A DNA stretch of 64,000 nucleotides from Sphingomonas arvum (GTDB lineage: Bacteria > Pseudomonadota > Alphaproteobacteria > Sphingomonadales > Sphingomonadaceae). Made by a program: the position numbers and the translations under genes. Positions 1 to 8,923 of this stretch are shown here, in pieces. Below the pieces are notes generated by a model. The model was given only the letters and a program-made list of their open reading frames with translations. It did not search any database and had not been told where the DNA came from. How positions within the stretch are numbered: position 1 is the stretch's first letter; every line of letters begins with the position of its first letter. The stretch is from NCBI RefSeq assembly GCF_026013565.1, contig NZ_JAPDOB010000002.1:1166726-1230725 (forward strand), written 5' to 3'.

Positions 1-2
1 GG

Positions 3-686
3 GAACTCGATCTCGATGACAACAGCCTCGCGGAGAACAGCCGCGGCGCTTATCCGATCGATTACATCCCGAATTCGTCGGAGCGGAACCTGGGTCCTGT
101 CCCCAAGAACATCGTGATGCTGACGGCCGACGCGTTTGGCGTGCTGCCCCCGATCGCCCGGCTCACCCCGGACCAGGCGATGTTCCACTTCCTGTCCGGG
201 TACACCGCCAAGGTCGCTGGTACCGAGATCGGCGTTACCGAGCCGGAAGCGACGTTCTCGACCTGCTTCGGCGCGCCGTTCATGCCGCGCCACCCGTCGG
301 TGTACGGCAACCTGCTGAAGGAGCGGATCGCCCGCGGCGGCGTATCGTGCTGGCTGGTCAACACCGGCTGGACCGGCGGCAAGTATGGCGAGGGCAAGCG
401 GATGCCGATCAAGGCCACTCGCGCCCTCTTGAACGCCGCGCTCGACGGCAGCCTCAACAACGCCGAGTTCCGCAAGGACCCGTACTTCGGCTTCGAAGTG
501 CCGGTCGCCGTACCGGGCGTCGACACCGCCATCCTCGACCCGCGTTCGACCTGGTCCAACCCGGCCGACTATGACGAGATGGCGGCCAAGCTCGTCGACC
601 TGTTCTGCGAGAACTTCCAGCAGTTCGCCGACCACGTCGACGAAGGCGTCCGCCAGTGCCAGCCCAAGGTGGCGCAGGCCGCGTAA
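3..686 (+). CDS. pckA: Phosphoenolpyruvate carboxykinase (ATP), C-terminal part
   Basis: The reading frame is open from the window edge, so only the last 227 residues of an enzyme that is usually about 530 residues long are visible. It converts oxaloacetate and ATP to phosphoenolpyruvate, the entry step of gluconeogenesis. The fragment carries the typical C-terminal block with [16 protein letters not shown] (codons from about 360) followed by the conserved IKATRALL stretch, and the upstream [13 protein letters not shown] segment. Nothing is broken in the visible part. A strong hairpin follows the stop codon. The assignment to the ATP-dependent rather than the GTP-dependent family rests on these motifs and is firm. 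Confidence 0.95.
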   Translation, partial: ELDLDDNSLAENSRGAYPIDYIPNSSERNLGPVPKNIVMLTADAFGVLPPIARLTPDQAMFHFLSGYTAKVAGTEIGVTEPEATFSTCFGAPFMPRHPSVYGNLLKERIARGGVSCWLVNTGWTGGKYGEGKRMPIKATRALLNAALDGSLNNAEFRKDPYFGFEVPVAVPGVDTAILDPRSTWSNPADYDEMAAKLVDLFCENFQQFADHVDEGVRQCQPKVAQAA

Positions 687-694
687 GATCGGTG

Positions 695-725
695 CCTCCC
701 CGCTTGGCCGAGCCAGGCGGGGAGG
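695..725. terminator. Hairpin between convergent genes
   Basis: A 9-bp perfect stem (CCTCCCCGC with GCGGGGAGG) encloses a second 4-bp stem (TGGC/GCCA) and a 3-nt loop. It lies just after the pckA stop and before the end of the convergent minus-strand gene. There is no clear T-tract, so it is a likely but unproven bidirectional terminator. Confidence 0.55.
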
Positions 726-732
726 GGCTCAC

Positions 733-1188
733 CTAGGCCCTGAACGGCAGCTCCAGCGCGGCCAGCCGCACCTGGTCCGGTACCAGCGCGCCACGCGCGG
801 CGAGAAAGCGATGCCGCACGATCTCGGCCTGCTGTTCCAGGCCATAGCGATCGAACCTCTGCCCGTCCTTGATCCGGTAGGCGTAGCGGCAAAAGGGATG
901 GCGCATCAGCGGAAGGTACCAGCGCCCGCGCGTCTGCGTCTGCCAGACGTGGGTCATCTCGTGCACGAATAGCCCCTGCAGTCCGCTGCGCTCGCGGCTG
1001 AAGTCGTCCGACCAATTTGGGTCCTGCGGGTGGAAGTGGATGTTACCGGTCGGCGCCATCACGATGCCCTTTGGCTGGAACGGCCACCACTTGCCGCGGA
1101 CAAGATGCACGGCGGAATAATCCACGGCCTCGCCAAACATGGTCCGGGCAAGTTCGACCTCGCCACCGGTGAGGAATCGCGCGCTCAT
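733..1188 (-). CDS. Small HExxH metallopeptidase-like protein (Vgr-related type)
   Basis: This 151-residue protein has the zinc-peptidase type motif HEMTH at residues 76-80, followed by VWQTQ. The combination resembles small proteins labelled 'Vgr-related' in sphingomonads and the DUF4157-like domain found in extracellular contractile injection system proteins. No signal peptide or membrane segment is seen, so it is probably cytosolic. A third metal ligand cannot be assigned by eye; the glutamate in the GLEQQAE segment near residue 119 is a candidate. It sits alone between pckA (convergent) and acpP (divergent). Proteolytic activity is an inference from the motif only; the true substrate is unknown. 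Confidence 0.7.
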   Translation of the reverse strand: MSARFLTGGEVELARTMFGEAVDYSAVHLVRGKWWPFQPKGIVMAPTGNIHFHPQDPNWSDDFSRERSGLQGLFVHEMTHVWQTQTRGRWYLPLMRHPFCRYAYRIKDGQRFDRYGLEQQAEIVRHRFLAARGALVPDQVRLAALELPFRA

Positions 1189-1297
1189 GCTATTCCCTTA
1201 AGCAGGCAGAGGCTCGAGCAAAAGGCGAGGCTTGCCGCCGCCCGTCACCGCCGCTAACGCGAGCGTCAAAGATCACCATCTGAAGGGAAGCTGTACC

Positions 1298-1534
1298 ATG
1301 AGCGAGACCGCCGAGCGCGTTAAGAAGATCGTTGTCGAGCACCTCGGCGTTGAAGCCGACAAGGTCACCGAAGAAGCGAGCTTCATCGACGATCTGGGTG
1401 CGGACAGCCTCGATATCGTCGAGCTGGTGATGGCCTTCGAGGAAGAGTTCGGCGTCGAGATCCCGGACGATGCGGCCGAGAAGATCACCACGGTCAAGGA
1501 CGCGATCGACTACATCGACCAGAACCAGGGCTGA
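1298..1534 (+). CDS. acpP: Acyl carrier protein
   Basis: The 78-residue acidic protein carries growing acyl chains on a phosphopantetheine arm during fatty acid synthesis. The attachment serine is S37 in the motif [13 protein letters not shown]. The frame is open further upstream, but the ATG at 1298 is chosen because it gives the canonical [13 protein letters not shown]-terminus and has a purine-rich ribosome site (GAAGGGAAG) about 8 bases before it. fabF follows about 100 bases downstream on the same strand, the classic acpP-fabF pair, with a hairpin between them that may lower read-through. Confidence 0.98.
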   Translation: MSETAERVKKIVVEHLGVEADKVTEEASFIDDLGADSLDIVELVMAFEEEFGVEIPDDAAEKITTVKDAIDYIDQNQG

Positions 1535-1584
1535 CGCCCTCGGGTCATGGCCCGCGCCGCTTGCCTGAGCGGATGAACTACGTG

Positions 1585-1613
1585 CAGGCTCAGTCCCGAC
1601 GGGTCTGAGCCTG
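1585..1613 (+). terminator. Hairpin in the acpP-fabF gap
   Basis: A perfect 9-bp stem CAGGCTCAG/CTGAGCCTG with an 11-nt loop that can pair CCC with GGG, followed by TATTTGCATTTGG. It could be a partial terminator or an RNA-stability element that lets acpP be made in excess over fabF; this role is inferred. Confidence 0.5.
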
Positions 1614-1636
1614 TATTTGCATTTGGAGATGAATTG

Positions 1637-2899
1637 ATGCGCCGTGTGGTCGTAACCGGTCTGGGGCTTGTCACGCCGCTCGGGGCGGACGTCGAGACCA
1701 CGTGGAAGAACATCCTGGCGTCGAGGAGCGGCGCCGGGCCGATCACGCGTTTCGACGCGGCCGATTACAAGTGCCGCATCGCCTGCGAGGTGAAGCCCGC
1801 CGACCACGAGTACGGGTTCGACCCGGGTAAGCGCGTCGACCACAAGGTCCAGCGCCAGGTCGATCCCTTCATTGTCTTCGGCATCGACGCCGCCGGCCAG
1901 GCAATCGAGGATGCCGGCCTGACGGACATGCCTGACGAGTTGAAGCTGCGGGCTGGCGTTTCGATCGGCAGCGGCATTGGCGGCCTGCCCGGCATCGAGT
2001 CCGAGAGCCTGGTGCTGCACGAGAAGGGCCCGGGCCGGGTCAGCCCGCATTTCGTCCACGGCCGCCTTATCAACCTCATCTCCGGCCAGGTCTCGATCAA
2101 GTACGGGCTGATGGGCCCGAACCACGCGGTGGTCACCGCCTGCTCGACCGGCGCCCACTCGATCGGCGACGCCGCCCGCATGATCCGCGACGACGATGCC
2201 GACATCATGCTCGCGGGCGGCGCGGAAGCGACTATCTGCCCGATCGGCATCGCCGGCTTCGCGCAGGCCCGCGCGCTCAGCACCGCCTTCAACGACCAGC
2301 CCGAAAAGGCCAGCCGGCCCTACGACCAGGACCGCGACGGCTTCGTCATGGGCGAGGGTGCCGGCGTCGTCGTGCTCGAGGAATATGAGCACGCCAAGGC
2401 GCGCGGCGCCAAGATCTACGCCGAAGTGGTCGGCTACGGCCTGTCGGGCGACGCCTACCACGTCACCGCACCGCACCCCGAAGGCTCGGGCGCCTTCCGC
2501 TCCATGCAGATGGCGATGAAGAAGTCGGGCCTGGACCTTGGCGACATCGACTACATCAATGCCCATGGCACCTCGACCCCGCTCGGCGACGAGCTGGAAT
2601 TGGGTGCGGTCCGCCGCCTGTTCGGCAATCACCTGGGCGAGATGTCGATGAGTTCGACCAAATCGGCGATCGGTCACCTGCTCGGCGGTGCCGGCGCGGT
2701 GGAGAGCATCTTCTGCATCCTCGCGCTGCGCGACCAGGTCGTGCCGCCCACCCTCAACCTCGACAATCCGTCGGAGGGTTGCGCCGGCGTCGATCTCGTG
2801 CCGCACACCGCCAAGCAGCGCCAGGTCCGCGCCGTGCTGAACAACAGCTTCGGTTTCGGCGGCACCAATGCCTCGCTGGTGATGAAGGCAGTCGACTAG
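1637..2899 (+). CDS. fabF: Beta-ketoacyl-ACP synthase II
   Basis: This 420-residue condensing enzyme extends acyl-ACP with malonyl-ACP in fatty acid elongation. The catalytic triad is visible: C169 in VVTACSTGAHS, H310 in NAHGTSTPLGD and H347 in SAIGHLLGGAG; the C-terminal GFGGTN motif is also present. Length matches the family. The ATG at 1637 is preferred over the TTG three bases earlier because GGAG at 1625-1628 lies 8 bases before it. Its partner acpP lies directly upstream and mltG follows after 35 bases, an order common in proteobacteria. Confidence 0.98.
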   Translation: MRRVVVTGLGLVTPLGADVETTWKNILASRSGAGPITRFDAADYKCRIACEVKPADHEYGFDPGKRVDHKVQRQVDPFIVFGIDAAGQAIEDAGLTDMPDELKLRAGVSIGSGIGGLPGIESESLVLHEKGPGRVSPHFVHGRLINLISGQVSIKYGLMGPNHAVVTACSTGAHSIGDAARMIRDDDADIMLAGGAEATICPIGIAGFAQARALSTAFNDQPEKASRPYDQDRDGFVMGEGAGVVVLEEYEHAKARGAKIYAEVVGYGLSGDAYHVTAPHPEGSGAFRSMQMAMKKSGLDLGDIDYINAHGTSTPLGDELELGAVRRLFGNHLGEMSMSSTKSAIGHLLGGAGAVESIFCILALRDQVVPPTLNLDNPSEGCAGVDLVPHTAKQRQVRAVLNNSFGFGGTNASLVMKAVD

Positions 2900-2934
2900 C
2901 TGGACGGCGGCGCGGGGCCAGATAGAAGGCTGCC

Positions 2935-3900
2935 ATGCTCAAGCGCCTTCTGATTGCCCTGCCCATCATCGCCATCCTCGGCGCCGTCCTTGTCCTGTGG
3001 CTGTTCTGGTGGGGCGGCGGCGCCGCGACGGCCCAGACGATCGTCGTCGAGGAAGGCGCCACGCTGCGCAGCCTCTGCCCGGGCCTCGAGCGCAAGCAGC
3101 TGGTGCCTGGTAGCTGCACCACCTACCGCGGCATGGCCCGCCTGTTCGGCTCCAAGGATCCGATCCAGGCCGGCGAGTTCGAGGTGCCGGCGGGCACCGG
3201 CGGCGCGAAGCTGCTCGACCTGTTGCAGCACGGCCAGCCCGTGTCGCGGCTCGTCACCATTCCTGAAGGCACCCCGTCCGTGCTGGTCCAGGAAAAGCTC
3301 GCCGCCACCCAGTATCTGACCGGCCCCGCGCCACTGCCGGCGGAGGGTACTGTCCTGCCCAACAGCTACAGCTATCAGCGCGGTGAGGCGCGCGCCGCCG
3401 TTGCCGCCCGGATGGAGGCGGCGATGTCAAAGGCCATTCGTGAGCTATGGCCCAGGCGGAAGGGCGGCTGCCCGGTCAACAGCGCGCAGGAGGCCGTTAC
3501 GCTGGCCTCCATCGTCGAGAAGGAAACCGGCAAAGCTTCCGAGCGGCGCACGGTGGCAGGCGTCTATTGCAACCGGCTGAGGATCGGCATGAAGCTCGAT
3601 GCCGACCCCACGGTCATCTATCCGGTAACGAGGGGCAAGCCCCTCGGCCGCCGCATCCTCCGCTCGGAGCTTGACGCCGACAACGGCTACAACACCTACC
3701 GTCGTGCCGGCCTGCCGCTCGGACCCATTGCCAATCCTGGCCGAGCCAGCATTGCCGCTGTCCTCGACCCCGAGCCGCACCAGTTCGTCTACTTCGTGGC
3801 CGACGGCACGGGCGGCCACGTCTTCGCCCGCACGCTTGCGGAGCATAACGCCAACGTCACCAAGTGGCGTGCAATCAGGCGGTCACGCGGCGAGTTGTAA
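2935..3900 (+). CDS. mltG: Endolytic murein transglycosylase MltG
   Basis: MltG cuts nascent peptidoglycan glycan strands at the inner membrane and is thought to end strand polymerisation. The 321-residue protein begins with a positively charged tip and one transmembrane helix (about residues 4-26), so it is an inner-membrane protein with a periplasmic domain. The YceG domain follows, with the catalytic glutamate E195 in ASIVEKETG and the conserved NRL, LDADPTVIY and GLPLGPIANPG segments. It is co-directional with fabF and probably in the same transcript. The assignment is clear. Confidence 0.95.
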   Translation: MLKRLLIALPIIAILGAVLVLWLFWWGGGAATAQTIVVEEGATLRSLCPGLERKQLVPGSCTTYRGMARLFGSKDPIQAGEFEVPAGTGGAKLLDLLQHGQPVSRLVTIPEGTPSVLVQEKLAATQYLTGPAPLPAEGTVLPNSYSYQRGEARAAVAARMEAAMSKAIRELWPRRKGGCPVNSAQEAVTLASIVEKETGKASERRTVAGVYCNRLRIGMKLDADPTVIYPVTRGKPLGRRILRSELDADNGYNTYRRAGLPLGPIANPGRASIAAVLDPEPHQFVYFVADGTGGHVFARTLAEHNANVTKWRAIRRSRGEL

Positions 3901-3970
3901 CTGGTCTCGTGAGCCCCTCCGGACTCTCGTCCACCGACCGTCGTTCGGTCGAGGCTTGGCAACCAAGGAG

Positions 3971-4309
3971 CTAGCCGAGGAGCTTACGCAAGCGAAAGCC
4001 GGTGATCCGGTCCGTGTAGGTGCATTCAAAGGATTGTCGCCCGGCGGCGCCGGCCGCGGTGCCCCACACCACGACCTTACGAGCGCCGCGCTGTTCGAGG
4101 TCGATGATCTGGACGTCGCCGTAGCTCGCGGCACGCGCGCGGCAGGCTTGCGCGGCAGCGAGCTTCAGGGGCTCGTTGTTATAGTAAGCATTGGGATCGC
4201 CTTGCGTGCTCCGGGCCGCCGCGCCAAGCGCACCGGCGGCGATGCCGGCCGCGCAGCCGCTCAGGGCCAGACAGGAAGCGAGCGCAATTAGCGGGGCAGG
4301 GCGGAGCAT
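3971..4309 (-). CDS. Small putative lipoprotein
   Basis: The 112-residue product starts MLRPAPLIALASCL and has a lipobox LSGC at about residues 15-18, so it should be processed by signal peptidase II and anchored in a membrane. After the cysteine comes an alanine/glycine-rich stretch and a compact domain with two further cysteines (QACRAR and FECTYTD). No function is recognised. The ATG at 4309 is chosen because GAGG lies 7 bases upstream; a longer TTG start at 4324 lacks a ribosome site. The gene converges on mltG. Confidence 0.7.
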   Translation of the reverse strand: MLRPAPLIALASCLALSGCAAGIAAGALGAAARSTQGDPNAYYNNEPLKLAAAQACRARAASYGDVQIIDLEQRGARKVVVWGTAAGAAGRQSFECTYTDRITGFRLRKLLG

Positions 4310-4415
4310 AAGCGATCCTCGCAAAGGGTTAGCACTTCGTACTCGTCACGAACCGATCTGCTGACCCGGGTTCATGGCACCATTGGCGGCTGTAGCCCGC
4401 CAGTCCCAGGCAGTG

Positions 4416-4733
4416 CTAACGGACCGCTGCGCTTCGCACATATCCGACAAGGCCGGCCGCATAGCCCCAAGCCCAACCACGGCTATTATCAAGCATCGCA
4501 AGCTCCGCATTCTCGACAAGCTGGGCCAGCACCTCGGCGCCGTCCTCCGGGGCCGCCAGTAAAGCGGCAGGAGCGCTCAACCGTCGCACGAGCGGCTCCG
4601 CGAAGTGCGATGCGATCACGCGCCCAGCCAGCGCCACGTCGGCCAGGTCCTTGCGATAGGCATGGGTGCGTGGGTTGGGCAGGTCCGACGGGCCGGCGAG
4701 AGGATAACCTCCCGCCGGTGGCTCAGTGACTAT
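4416..4733 (-). pseudogene. Remnant of an NlpC/P60 (C40) peptidase: SH3-like part only
   Basis: The frame encodes about 105 residues resembling the N-terminal region of sphingomonad NlpC/P60 cell-wall peptidases: a THAYRKDLADVALAGRVIAS block, then an SH3-type segment ending GWAWGYAAGLVGYVRS. The expected catalytic Cys/His domain of roughly 140 residues is absent; the frame stops at once and the next 90 bases encode nothing similar. There is no ATG, GTG or TTG at the expected N-terminus, which overlaps the end of the MarR gene. I read it as a decayed gene downstream of the M17 aminopeptidase and MarR genes. The family call is from memory of the motif pattern and is moderate. Confidence 0.5.
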
Positions 4734-5124
4734 GGGCGAGCTGCCCGAGCGCCGGCCGGTTGCCGCGCCGTTCGGCGTCGCCGTCGACGCGTTCGGCAGT
4801 CCGCTCGCCAGATCCGCGGATGTTGCGCTTGAACCCTTCAAGAAATTCTGCCCCGACCGGTGTTCGGACAACGAACACGTTCCGCCGGTCGTCCTGGTCG
4901 CGTTCACGACGCAGATAGCCGAGGGCACCCAGCGTGTTCAAGGCGCGGGTGACGACGGGTTTGCTCACCCCCAGCACCTTGGCCAATCCGCGAACCGTAT
5001 GCGGTCCCGGAGTTAGATAAACGATCATCAGAAGCGCCATTTGCCGGTTCGTCAGATCGGGCTCACCGGAGCGCACGTAACCGACTAATGCACGCATCCA
5101 CCCGCTCAGCGAAACCTCGCTCAT
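4723..5124 (-). CDS. MarR-family transcriptional regulator
   Basis: The 133-residue protein has the winged helix-turn-helix pattern of MarR regulators: LTNRQMALLMIVYLTPG, then TVRGLAKVLGVSKPVVTRALNTL as recognition region, then the wing YLRRERDQDDRRNVFV. MarR proteins act as ligand-responsive dimers that usually repress neighbouring genes. The C-terminal 35 residues are arginine- and glycine-rich and do not look like the usual dimerisation helix, so the tail may be altered, perhaps by the event that damaged the gene behind it. The ATG at 5124 has a GAGGAG site upstream. The ligand is unknown. Confidence 0.75.
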   Translation of the reverse strand: MSEVSLSGWMRALVGYVRSGEPDLTNRQMALLMIVYLTPGPHTVRGLAKVLGVSKPVVTRALNTLGALGYLRRERDQDDRRNVFVVRTPVGAEFLEGFKRNIRGSGERTAERVDGDAERRGNRPALGQLAHSH

Positions 5125-5231
5125 TGGACTGGAAACTCCTCACCCAAGGCTTGGCTTCGTTAACCGGCGAGGTTGGGAATTGTTGCGTTAGCGACAGGAC
5201 CTTGATGGAAAAAAGACGATAACTGTTCGCA

Positions 5232-6632
5232 TTAGACGACGAAACGAGCTTTGAGCGCGCCGTGGACGGCCCGCAGGCCCAGTGCCTCGCCTCCCTTGGG
5301 CCGCCCGGGTCGGGGAGCCGGCCGCCACGCGAAGGTGTCGAGGTGCGCCCATGGCGTACCTTCCGGCACGAAGCGACGCAGGAACAATGCCGCCGTGATT
5401 GATCCCGCGAACGGCCCGTCGGCGCTGTTGACCATGTCGGCCAGGTCCGACTTCAGCATCTCGTCGTAACCGTCCCATAACGGCATCCGCCACAAGGGGT
5501 CGTGCACCTCCTTGCTTGCGGCCAGCAGCTCGCCCGCGAAACCCTCGTCATTGACGAACGTCGCCGGCAGGTCAGGCCCCAGCGCCACGCGCGCCGCGCC
5601 GGTCAGGGTAGCGAAGTCGACGATCAGCGCCGGCTTCTCCTCGCCCGCGCGGGTCAGCGCATCGCCCAGGATCAGTCGCCCTTCCGCGTCCGTGTTGTCG
5701 ATCTCGACCCGTGTGCCCGCCCGGCTCTGCAGCACGTCGCCCGGACGAAACGCGCCGCCGGCCACCGCATTTTCCACCGCCGGGATCAGCAGGTGCAGCC
5801 GTACGGGCCAGCGCTCCGCAACGATCAGTCGCGCCAGCGCCAGCGCATGGGCCGCGCCGCCCATGTCCTTCTTCATTAGCCGCATGCCGCTGGCCGGCTT
5901 GAGGTCCAGCCCGCCGCTGTCGAAGCAGACACCCTTGCCGATCACCGCGAGCCGCGGTGCGTCCGGGCGACCCCATTCAAGCTCAATCATGCGCGGCGCG
6001 CGGCTCGGCACCGCCGCACCGCCGACCGCCGATACCATCGGGAAGCCACGCTCCAGCTCGTCGCCCTTGGTGACCGTCAGTGTGCCGCCACACTCGTCGG
6101 CCAGGTCCCGCACGGCCTGCTCCAGCTCGGCCGGCCCGAGGTCGCCCGCCGGCGTGTCGACCAGCTCGCGGACCAGCGCCGTCGCGCCGGCCACCCGCAC
6201 AGCCTCGTCGACCCGCGCCGGCTCGCGCGACAGCAGCACGCGCTCGCCCTTGGGCTCGGCCGGCTTGCTCTTGTAGCGCTCGAACCGATGCTGGGCGAGC
6301 AGCCAGCCAAGCGCCGCCAGGCCGGGCTGAGCACCATCCGCCAGCCTGTACGCACCCGGGGGCAGCTTGTCAGCGGCACCCGCCAGACACCATGGGGTGA
6401 GGTTGCCCGGATCGGTTACACCCAACAGCACGTCGAGCTGTTCGGCACCGTCCTTGCCCGGCAGCACCAGCAGCTGCCCGGCGGATCCGTCAAAACCCGC
6501 CGCCTCCACCAGCGCCCGCCGCGATCCCGCCTGCGCCTTGATCCACCCGGGCGCTGCGGCCTTGTCGAGCAGATGGATGGTCCGCGCGGGTTCGTCGCGG
6601 TCAGGGCGGATCAGGGCGGCGAAATCGGTCAT
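5232..6632 (-). CDS. Leucyl aminopeptidase, M17 family
   Basis: The 466-residue enzyme removes N-terminal residues from peptides using two metal ions in the cytosol. Metal-binding and catalytic residues are seen in GKGVCFDSGGLDLKP (K233, D238), MKKDMGG (D256) and the family signature NTDAEGRL at 313-320 (D315, E317, R319). The N-terminal third is the variable regulatory domain. Its length, slightly below PepA (about 500), fits the shorter M17 type common in alphaproteobacteria. rimO lies just upstream on the same strand with a 19-base gap, so co-transcription is likely. Confidence 0.93.
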   Translation of the reverse strand: MTDFAALIRPDRDEPARTIHLLDKAAAPGWIKAQAGSRRALVEAAGFDGSAGQLLVLPGKDGAEQLDVLLGVTDPGNLTPWCLAGAADKLPPGAYRLADGAQPGLAALGWLLAQHRFERYKSKPAEPKGERVLLSREPARVDEAVRVAGATALVRELVDTPAGDLGPAELEQAVRDLADECGGTLTVTKGDELERGFPMVSAVGGAAVPSRAPRMIELEWGRPDAPRLAVIGKGVCFDSGGLDLKPASGMRLMKKDMGGAAHALALARLIVAERWPVRLHLLIPAVENAVAGGAFRPGDVLQSRAGTRVEIDNTDAEGRLILGDALTRAGEEKPALIVDFATLTGAARVALGPDLPATFVNDEGFAGELLAASKEVHDPLWRMPLWDGYDEMLKSDLADMVNSADGPFAGSITAALFLRRFVPEGTPWAHLDTFAWRPAPRPGRPKGGEALGLRAVHGALKARFVV

Positions 6633-6651
6633 GCCGCCCCAGATAGGCGGA

Positions 6652-8025
6652 TCAGGCGGCGGCGGCTACCGAGACCGGCACGCCGAAGAGGTCGTGCTCG
6701 TCGCTGTCCTCGATGCTGACCGGCACTATGTCGCCGAGCTTGAGGTGCCCCGCGTCGCGCAGGTGGACCTCGCCATCGATCTCCGGCGCGTCCGCCTTGC
6801 TGCGGCCCGTCGCGCCACCCGTCTCCAGGTCCACGGAGTCGACGATCACGTCCAGCGTCCGGCCGACCTTGGCCGCCAGCTTCTCGGCCGAGATGCGGGC
6901 GGTCAGCTCCATCACCCGGGCGTAGCGCTCCTCCTTGAGCTCCTCCGGCACCTGGCCCGGCAGGTCGTTGGCCGGAGCGCCCGCCACCGGCTCGAACCGG
7001 AACGCACCGACCCGGTCCAGCCGCGCCTCGGTCAGCCACTGCAGCAGATAGTCAAAGTCTTCCTCGGTTTCGCCCGGGAAGCCGACCACGAAGCTTGAGC
7101 GTACCGCGATGTCCGGCACCTGGGCGCGCCACTCGGCCAGGCGTTCCAGTACCTTGGCCTCGTTGGCCGGCCGCCGCATTGCTTTCAGCACTTTCGGGGA
7201 TGCATGCTGGAACGGAATGTCGAGGTAGGGCAGCACCAGGCCCTCGGCCATCAGCGGAATGACCCGGTCCACGTGCGGGTAGGGGTAGACGTAGTGCAGC
7301 CGCACCCACGGCCGCTCGCCGGCCGGCGTCCTGAGCTCGCCCAGCGCACGAGCCAGGTCGGTCATGTGGGCCCGCACCTCCGAGCCCTTCCACGGCCACG
7401 CCGCGTGCTTCAGGTCCAGGCCATAGGCACTGGTATCCTGGCTGATCACCAGCAGCTCGCGCGTGCCCTGCGCCAGCAGCTTCTCGCCCTCCCGCAGGAT
7501 GGCGTCGGGCCGGCGGCTGACCAGGTCGCCGCGGATCTGCGGAATGATGCAGAACGCGCAGCGGTGATTGCAGCCTTCGGAAATCTTCAGATAGCTGTAG
7601 TGGCGCGGCGTCAGCTTGAGGCTGGGCGCGGCCTGCGGCACCAGGTCGAGGTAGGGCGAGCGCGGCGGCGGTGCGGCCTCGTGCACCGCATCGACCACCT
7701 GTTCATACTGGTGGGCACCGGTCACCGCGAGCACCTGCGGGAAGCGGTCGCGGATGACCTCCGCCTCGCGGCCCATGCAACCGGTGACGATCACCCGCCC
7801 GTTCTCGGCAATGGCCTCGCCGATCGCCTCCAGGCTCTCCTCCTTGGCGCTGTCGAGGAAGCCGCAGGTGTTGACCAGCACAACGTCGGCCCCGGCATAG
7901 TCGGGCGACATCTGGTAGCCGTCGGCGCGCAGCTGCGAGAGGATGCGCTCGCTGTCGACCAGGTTCTTGGGACAGCCGAGCGAGACCATGCCCACGCGGG
8001 GCGGTGAGGGAAGTTGCGTTGCCAT
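6652..8025 (-). CDS. rimO: Ribosomal protein S12 methylthiotransferase RimO
   Basis: RimO is a radical-SAM enzyme that adds a methylthio group to the conserved aspartate of ribosomal protein S12. The 457-residue product has the N-terminal MTTase domain with cluster cysteines C18 (SLGCPKN), C54 and C83, the radical-SAM motif C152-x3-C156-x2-C159 (GCNHRCAFC), and a C-terminal TRAM RNA-binding domain. The ATG at 8025 is chosen because the sequence upstream in frame does not resemble the family. [18 protein letters not shown] near the end is typical of RimO rather than MiaB. Confidence 0.95.
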   Translation of the reverse strand: MATQLPSPPRVGMVSLGCPKNLVDSERILSQLRADGYQMSPDYAGADVVLVNTCGFLDSAKEESLEAIGEAIAENGRVIVTGCMGREAEVIRDRFPQVLAVTGAHQYEQVVDAVHEAAPPPRSPYLDLVPQAAPSLKLTPRHYSYLKISEGCNHRCAFCIIPQIRGDLVSRRPDAILREGEKLLAQGTRELLVISQDTSAYGLDLKHAAWPWKGSEVRAHMTDLARALGELRTPAGERPWVRLHYVYPYPHVDRVIPLMAEGLVLPYLDIPFQHASPKVLKAMRRPANEAKVLERLAEWRAQVPDIAVRSSFVVGFPGETEEDFDYLLQWLTEARLDRVGAFRFEPVAGAPANDLPGQVPEELKEERYARVMELTARISAEKLAAKVGRTLDVIVDSVDLETGGATGRSKADAPEIDGEVHLRDAGHLKLGDIVPVSIEDSDEHDLFGVPVSVAAAA

Positions 8026-8068
8026 GAAGGGCGCGGCCTTTACCCGAAAAGTGCGGCGGAATCGAGGC

Positions 8069-8878
8069 TTAGTCGCCGCGGACCAGCACGGGGTCGACCC
8101 AGCGGTCCGGCGGCGGAGCGCGCGGGATCCATTCATTTTCGCCCGGCGCCCATGCGTCCACAGGCCGCCCCGCCGTGTCGCGGGCCGGCGCAAAGCGCAG
8201 GCGCCTGAGCGCGGCTGCGCAGGTCGCCGCATCCAACCCGCGATTGCCTGACGAGCGTGTCACCTGGCAGTCGTGCAGGCGCCCGTCGCGCCCGACCAGC
8301 AGGCGAAACCCGACCACCCCGCGCGGCCGCTGCGCCAGCACGGACGAGGGTACGTCTCTCCAGCCGATCTCGCCGCTCACATACTCCGGTCCCTCGGCGA
8401 CACCGCCACCGCCACCGCCACCGGTGCCGTCGCCGTTAAGGCCAGAGCCCAGCCCGTTGCCGATGCCGCCGCGTCCAGTCCCCGGTCCGGGCACCGGCGC
8501 AGCGCCCGCGGCCGGCGCCGTGCCCTGGCCCGCGACCGGAGCGGCGGGCAGGGGCGGCGGCACCGGCAGAACCACCTTCGGCTCCGGCGCAACCACCTCT
8601 GTCGGAGTGTTGCGAATGTTGGGCGGTGCGGCCGCGCCCTCCGGATCCTTCGGCTTCTGCGTCGGCTTGGGCGCCGGCTCCGGCAGCATCTGCACGACCG
8701 GCGGCGGAGGGTCGGGCTCGTCCGCCAAATCGATCAGCGCGAGTGGCCGCTCCAGCACCGTCGGCCGCGAAGTCACCCCCAGCCCGGTCAGCAGCGCCCA
8801 GCCGAAGGCCAGATGAATGACCCCGACGATGGCAGCCGACCGGGCCGAGTCGCGGCGATCATGGAGGGAACGGCGCAT
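8069..8878 (-). CDS. TonB-family energy-transduction protein
   Basis: The 269-residue protein has one N-terminal membrane anchor (about residues 14-34), a proline/alanine-rich periplasmic linker (about 55-125), a glycine run near residue 155 and a C-terminal TonB-like domain (about 165-260) with [15 protein letters not shown] and [10 protein letters not shown]. TonB proteins couple the inner-membrane proton gradient to outer-membrane receptors. exbB and exbD are not adjacent, so the partner is not clear. Two cysteines (CQVT and TCAAAL) in the C-terminal domain may form a disulfide. It may serve as an extra TonB for particular receptors; that is inference. Confidence 0.8.
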   Translation of the reverse strand: MRRSLHDRRDSARSAAIVGVIHLAFGWALLTGLGVTSRPTVLERPLALIDLADEPDPPPPVVQMLPEPAPKPTQKPKDPEGAAAPPNIRNTPTEVVAPEPKVVLPVPPPLPAAPVAGQGTAPAAGAAPVPGPGTGRGGIGNGLGSGLNGDGTGGGGGGGVAEGPEYVSGEIGWRDVPSSVLAQRPRGVVGFRLLVGRDGRLHDCQVTRSSGNRGLDAATCAAALRRLRFAPARDTAGRPVDAWAPGENEWIPRAPPPDRWVDPVLVRGD

Positions 8879-8923
8879 CGCCCGTTCCTGGCCCGAGCCG
8901 ACTGAACTGCCGCTGAGTGACGG

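Noticed and set aside
1190..2806. Very long open frame antisense to fabF
   Set aside because: It mirrors the codon pattern of fabF in a high-GC gene; the translation is Arg/Ala/Val/Gly/His/Asp-rich with no recognisable domain.
3935..3951. CGACCG/CGGTCG hairpin after mltG
   Set aside because: Only 6 bp with a 5-nt loop and no T-tract; too weak to call a terminator.
4374..4562. 62-codon plus-strand frame opposite the C40 remnant
   Set aside because: The minus-strand frame here carries the recognisable SH3-like sequence, so this is a shadow.
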